A stretch of DNA of 64,000 nt from Arachis hypogaea (lineage: Eukaryota > Streptophyta > Magnoliopsida > Fabales > Fabaceae). Numbering within the stretch: the first letter of the stretch is position 1; every line of letters starts with the position of its first letter. Location of the stretch: contig NW_027255453.1 in the NCBI RefSeq assembly GCF_003086295.3, positions 1-64,000 of the forward strand. The letters are read 5' to 3'. Positions 60,933 to 64,000 of the stretch are shown piece by piece. The position numbers were made by a program, and so were the translations under genes. The notes below the pieces were generated by a model that was not told where the DNA came from, made no database searches, and saw only the letters and a list, made by a program, of their open reading frames with translations.

Positions 60933-63900
60933 ATTAGGATTTGAAAAGACAAATTTTTTTATTTTTAGGAATTTTTAAATTAAAAATTAAATTTTTTATT
61001 GAAAATTAAAAAATAAAATAAACACCAGCAATATTAGGAAGACAAAAAAAAGATGAAAACTTTTTATTTTTAAATTTTGAAACTAAAAAAAAAATCTTTT
61101 TACCAAAAAGTTGAAAAATAAAGATTTTAAAAAATATCCAATAAACAAAAATTTAAAAAGTTTAAATTTTTAAAATTAATTTATTCTGTATTTATGAAAA
61201 AATAGCATTATCTGGTGATTAAAAAAAATAAAAAATGTTTTTGAAAAAAATTTAGGATTTGAAAAGACAAAACTTTTCCTTTTTATGAATGTTTAAATTT
61301 AAAAATTAAAAAATAAAATAAAGTCCTGCAATATTAGGAAGACAAAAAAAAGATGAAAACTTTTTATTTTTAAATTTTGAAACTAAAAAAATAATCTTTT
61401 TACCAAAAAGTTGAAAAATAAAGATTTTAAAAAATATCCAATAAACAAAAATTTAAAAAGTTTAAATTTTTAAAATTAATTTATTCTGTATTTATGAAAA
61501 AATAGCATTATCCGGTGATTAAAAAAATAAAAAATGTTCTTGAAAAAAAATTTAGGATTTGAAAAGACAAAACTTTTCATTTTTATGAATTTTAAATTTA
61601 AAAATTAAATTTTTTATTGAAAATTAAAAAATAAAATAAAGTCCTGCAATATTAGGAAGACAAAAAAAAGATGAAAACTTTTTATTTTTAAATTTTGAAA
61701 CTAAAAAATAATCTTTTTACCAAAAAGTTGAAAAATAAAGATTTTAAAAAATATCCAATAAACAAAAATTTAAAAAGTTTAAATTTTTAAAATTAATTTA
61801 TTCTGTATTTATGAAAAAATAGCATTATCCGGTGATTAAAAAAATAAAAAATGTTCTTGAAAAAAATTTAGGATTTGAAAAGACAAAACTTTTCATTTTT
61901 ATGAATTTTAAATTTAAAAATTAAATTTTTTATTGAAAATTAAAAAATAAAATAAAGTCCTGCAATATTAGGAAGACAAAAAAAAGATGAAAACTTTTTA
62001 TTTTTAAATTTTGAAACTAAAAAAATAATCTTTTTACCAAAAAGTTGAAAAATAAAGATTTTAAAAAATATCCAATAAACAAAAATTTAAAAAGTTTAAA
62101 TTTTTAAAATTAATTTATTCTGTATTTATGAAAAAATAGCATTATCCGGTGATTAAAAAAATAAAAAATGTTCTTGAAAAAAAATTTAGGATTTGAAAAG
62201 ACAAAACTTTTCTTTTTATGAATTTTAAATTTAAAAATTAAATTTTTTATTAAAATTAAAAAATAAAATAAAGTCCTGCAATATTAGGAAGACAAAAAAA
62301 AGATGAAAACTTTTTATTTTTAAATTTTGAAACTAAAAAATAATCTTTTTACCAAAAAGTTGAAAAATAAAGATTTTAAAAAATATCCAATAAACAAAAA
62401 TTTAAAAAGTTTAAATTTTTAAAATTAATTTATTCTGTATTTATGAAAAAATAGCATTATCCGGTGATTAAAAAAATAAAAAATGTTCTTGAAAAAAAAT
62501 TTAGGATTTGAAAAGACAAAACTTTTCATTTTTATGAATTTTTAAATTTAAAAATTAAATTTTTTATTGAAAATTAAAAAATAAAATAAAGTCCTGCAAT
62601 ATTAGGAAGACAAAAAAAAGATGAAAACTTTTTATTTTTAAATTTTGAAACTAAAAAAATAATCTTTTTACCAAAAAGTTGAAAAATAAAGATTTTAAAA
62701 AATATCCAATAAACAAAAATTTAAAAAGTTTAAATTTTTAAAATTAATTTATTCTGTATTTATGAAAAAATAGCATTATCCGGTGATTAAAAAAATAAAA
62801 AATGTTCTTGAAAAAAAATTTAGGATTTGAAAAGACAAAACTTTTCTTTTTATGAATGTTTAAATTTAAAAATTAAATTTTTTATTAAAATTAAAAAATA
62901 AAATAAAGTCCTGCAATATTAGGAAGACAAAAAAAAGATGAAAACTTTTTATTTTTAAATTTTGAAACTAAAAAAATAATCTTTTTACCAAAAAGTTGAA
63001 AAATAAAGATTTTAAAAAATATCCAATAAACAAAAATTTAAAAAGTTTAAATTTTTAAAATTAATTTATTCTGTATTTATGAAAAAATAGCATTATCCGG
63101 TGATTAAAAAAATAAAAAATGTTCTTGAAAAAAATTTAGGATTTGAAAAGACAAAACTTTTCTTTTTATGAATTTTAAATTTAAAAATTAAATTTTTTAT
63201 TAAAATTAAAAAATAAAATAAAGTCCTGCAATATTAGGAAGACAAAAAAAGATGAAAACTTTTTATTTTTAAATTTTGAAACTAAAAAAATAATCTTTTT
63301 ACCAAAAAGTTGAAAAATAAAGATTTTAAAAAATATCCAATAAACAAAAATTTAAAAAGTTTAAATTTTTAAAATTAATTTATTCTGTATTTATGAAAAA
63401 ATAGCATTATCCGGTGATTAAAAAAATAAAAAATGTTCTTGAAAAAAATTTAGGATTTGAAAAGACAAAACTTTTCCTTTTTATGAATGTTTAAATTTAA
63501 AAATTAAATTTTTTATTAAAATTAAAAAATAAAATAAAGTCCTGCAATATTAGGAAGACAAAAAAAGATGAAAACTTTTTATTTTTAAATTTTGAAACTA
63601 AAAAAATAATCTTTTTACCAAAAAGTTGAAAAATAAAGATTTTAAAAAATATCCAATAAACAAAAATTTAAAAAGTTTAAATTTTTAAAATTAATTTATT
63701 CTGTATTTATGAAAAAATAGCATTATCCGGTGATTAAAAAAATAAAAAATGTTCTTGAAAAAAATTTAGGATTTGAAAAGACAAAACTTTTCATTTTTAT
63801 GAATTTTTAAATTTAAAAATTAAATTTTTTATTGAAAATTAAAAAATAAAATAAAGTCCTGCAATATTAGGAAGACAAAAAAAGATGAAAACTTTTTATT

Positions 63901-64000
63901 TTTAAATTTTGAAACTAAAAAAATAATCTTTTTACCAAAAAGTTGAAAAATAAAGATTTTAAAAAATATCCAATAAACAAAAATTTAAAAAGTTTAAATT
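60933..64000 (-). repeat. AT-rich satellite array, block 4, inverted (near-monomeric)
   Basis: About ten units of about 316 bp in the block 3 orientation. After the first unit (caccagc head) every unit has the aagtcctgc head and the gtatttatg variant, so the A-type alternation is gone. The unit near 61300 is about 20 bp short. Minor alternation remains in cttttcattttt versus cttttc(c)tttttatg. It runs off the window end. Confidence 0.93.

Noticed and set aside
53096..60937. ATTAG on both sides of the Tat element as a target-site duplication
   Set aside because: The five bases match, but attagg occurs at two places in the monomer and the flanks are about 100 bp out of phase, so the match may be chance.

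Overview
This window comes from repeat-dense heterochromatin of a flowering plant. It holds no recognisable host gene. Two LTR retrotransposon lineages typical of plants sit inside a very AT-rich tandem satellite. One has a primer-binding site for plant initiator tRNA-Met and the other for tRNA-Asp. I suspect a legume, possibly Arachis, because I remember ACGCGT-rich repeats from that genus; this is memory, not proof.

Layout. 1-4699: satellite, monomer about 315 bp. 4700-16457: complete Ty3/gypsy chromovirus of the Tekay/Del type (copy 1) on the + strand, with 3.5-kb LTRs and a gag-pol. 16458-31677: satellite in the same orientation, including two pure poly-T expansions. 31678-38099: left half of a second, nearly identical chromovirus (copy 2), cut off by the gap. 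38100-39099: exactly 1,000 N, a scaffold placeholder. 39100-53100: the same satellite in the opposite orientation. 53101-60932: a decayed Ty3/gypsy element of the Tat lineage on the - strand, with dual RNase H and an antisense extra ORF. 60933-64000: more inverted satellite.

What stands out. The satellite has three higher-order organisations. An A-B dimer of about 630 bp dominates left of the gap, a trimer of about 935 bp dominates 39.1-53.1 kb, and a near-monomeric array of about 316 bp lies right of the Tat element. The two chromovirus copies occupy the same base of the satellite monomer, and copy 2 carries the alleles that distinguish copy 1's 5' LTR from its 3' LTR. They therefore look like one insertion event present twice, either as a real duplication of about 27 kb or as a false assembly duplication. 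The Tat element's flanks are out of phase with the satellite and its 3' LTR is fused into its antisense ORF, so it marks a rearrangement. The chromovirus LTR opens with a plant-promoter-like arrangement (site II motifs, telo-box, pyrimidine patch) and carries a dense ACGCGT palindrome cluster.

The coding content consists only of retrotransposon polyproteins. Each runs Gag, protease, reverse transcriptase, RNase H, integrase, which together copy element RNA into DNA and insert it. Copy 1 is close to intact and may be autonomous if three homopolymer differences in gag are sequencing errors. The Tat element has at least four stops and one frameshift in gag-pol, so it is dead. Several short blocks (about 1-60, 4560-4760, 17700-17760, 31870-32090, 36400-36620, 37900-38099) have many single-base deletions and should not be trusted base by base. 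I found no convincing new biological system; the main interest is satellite and retrotransposon architecture.
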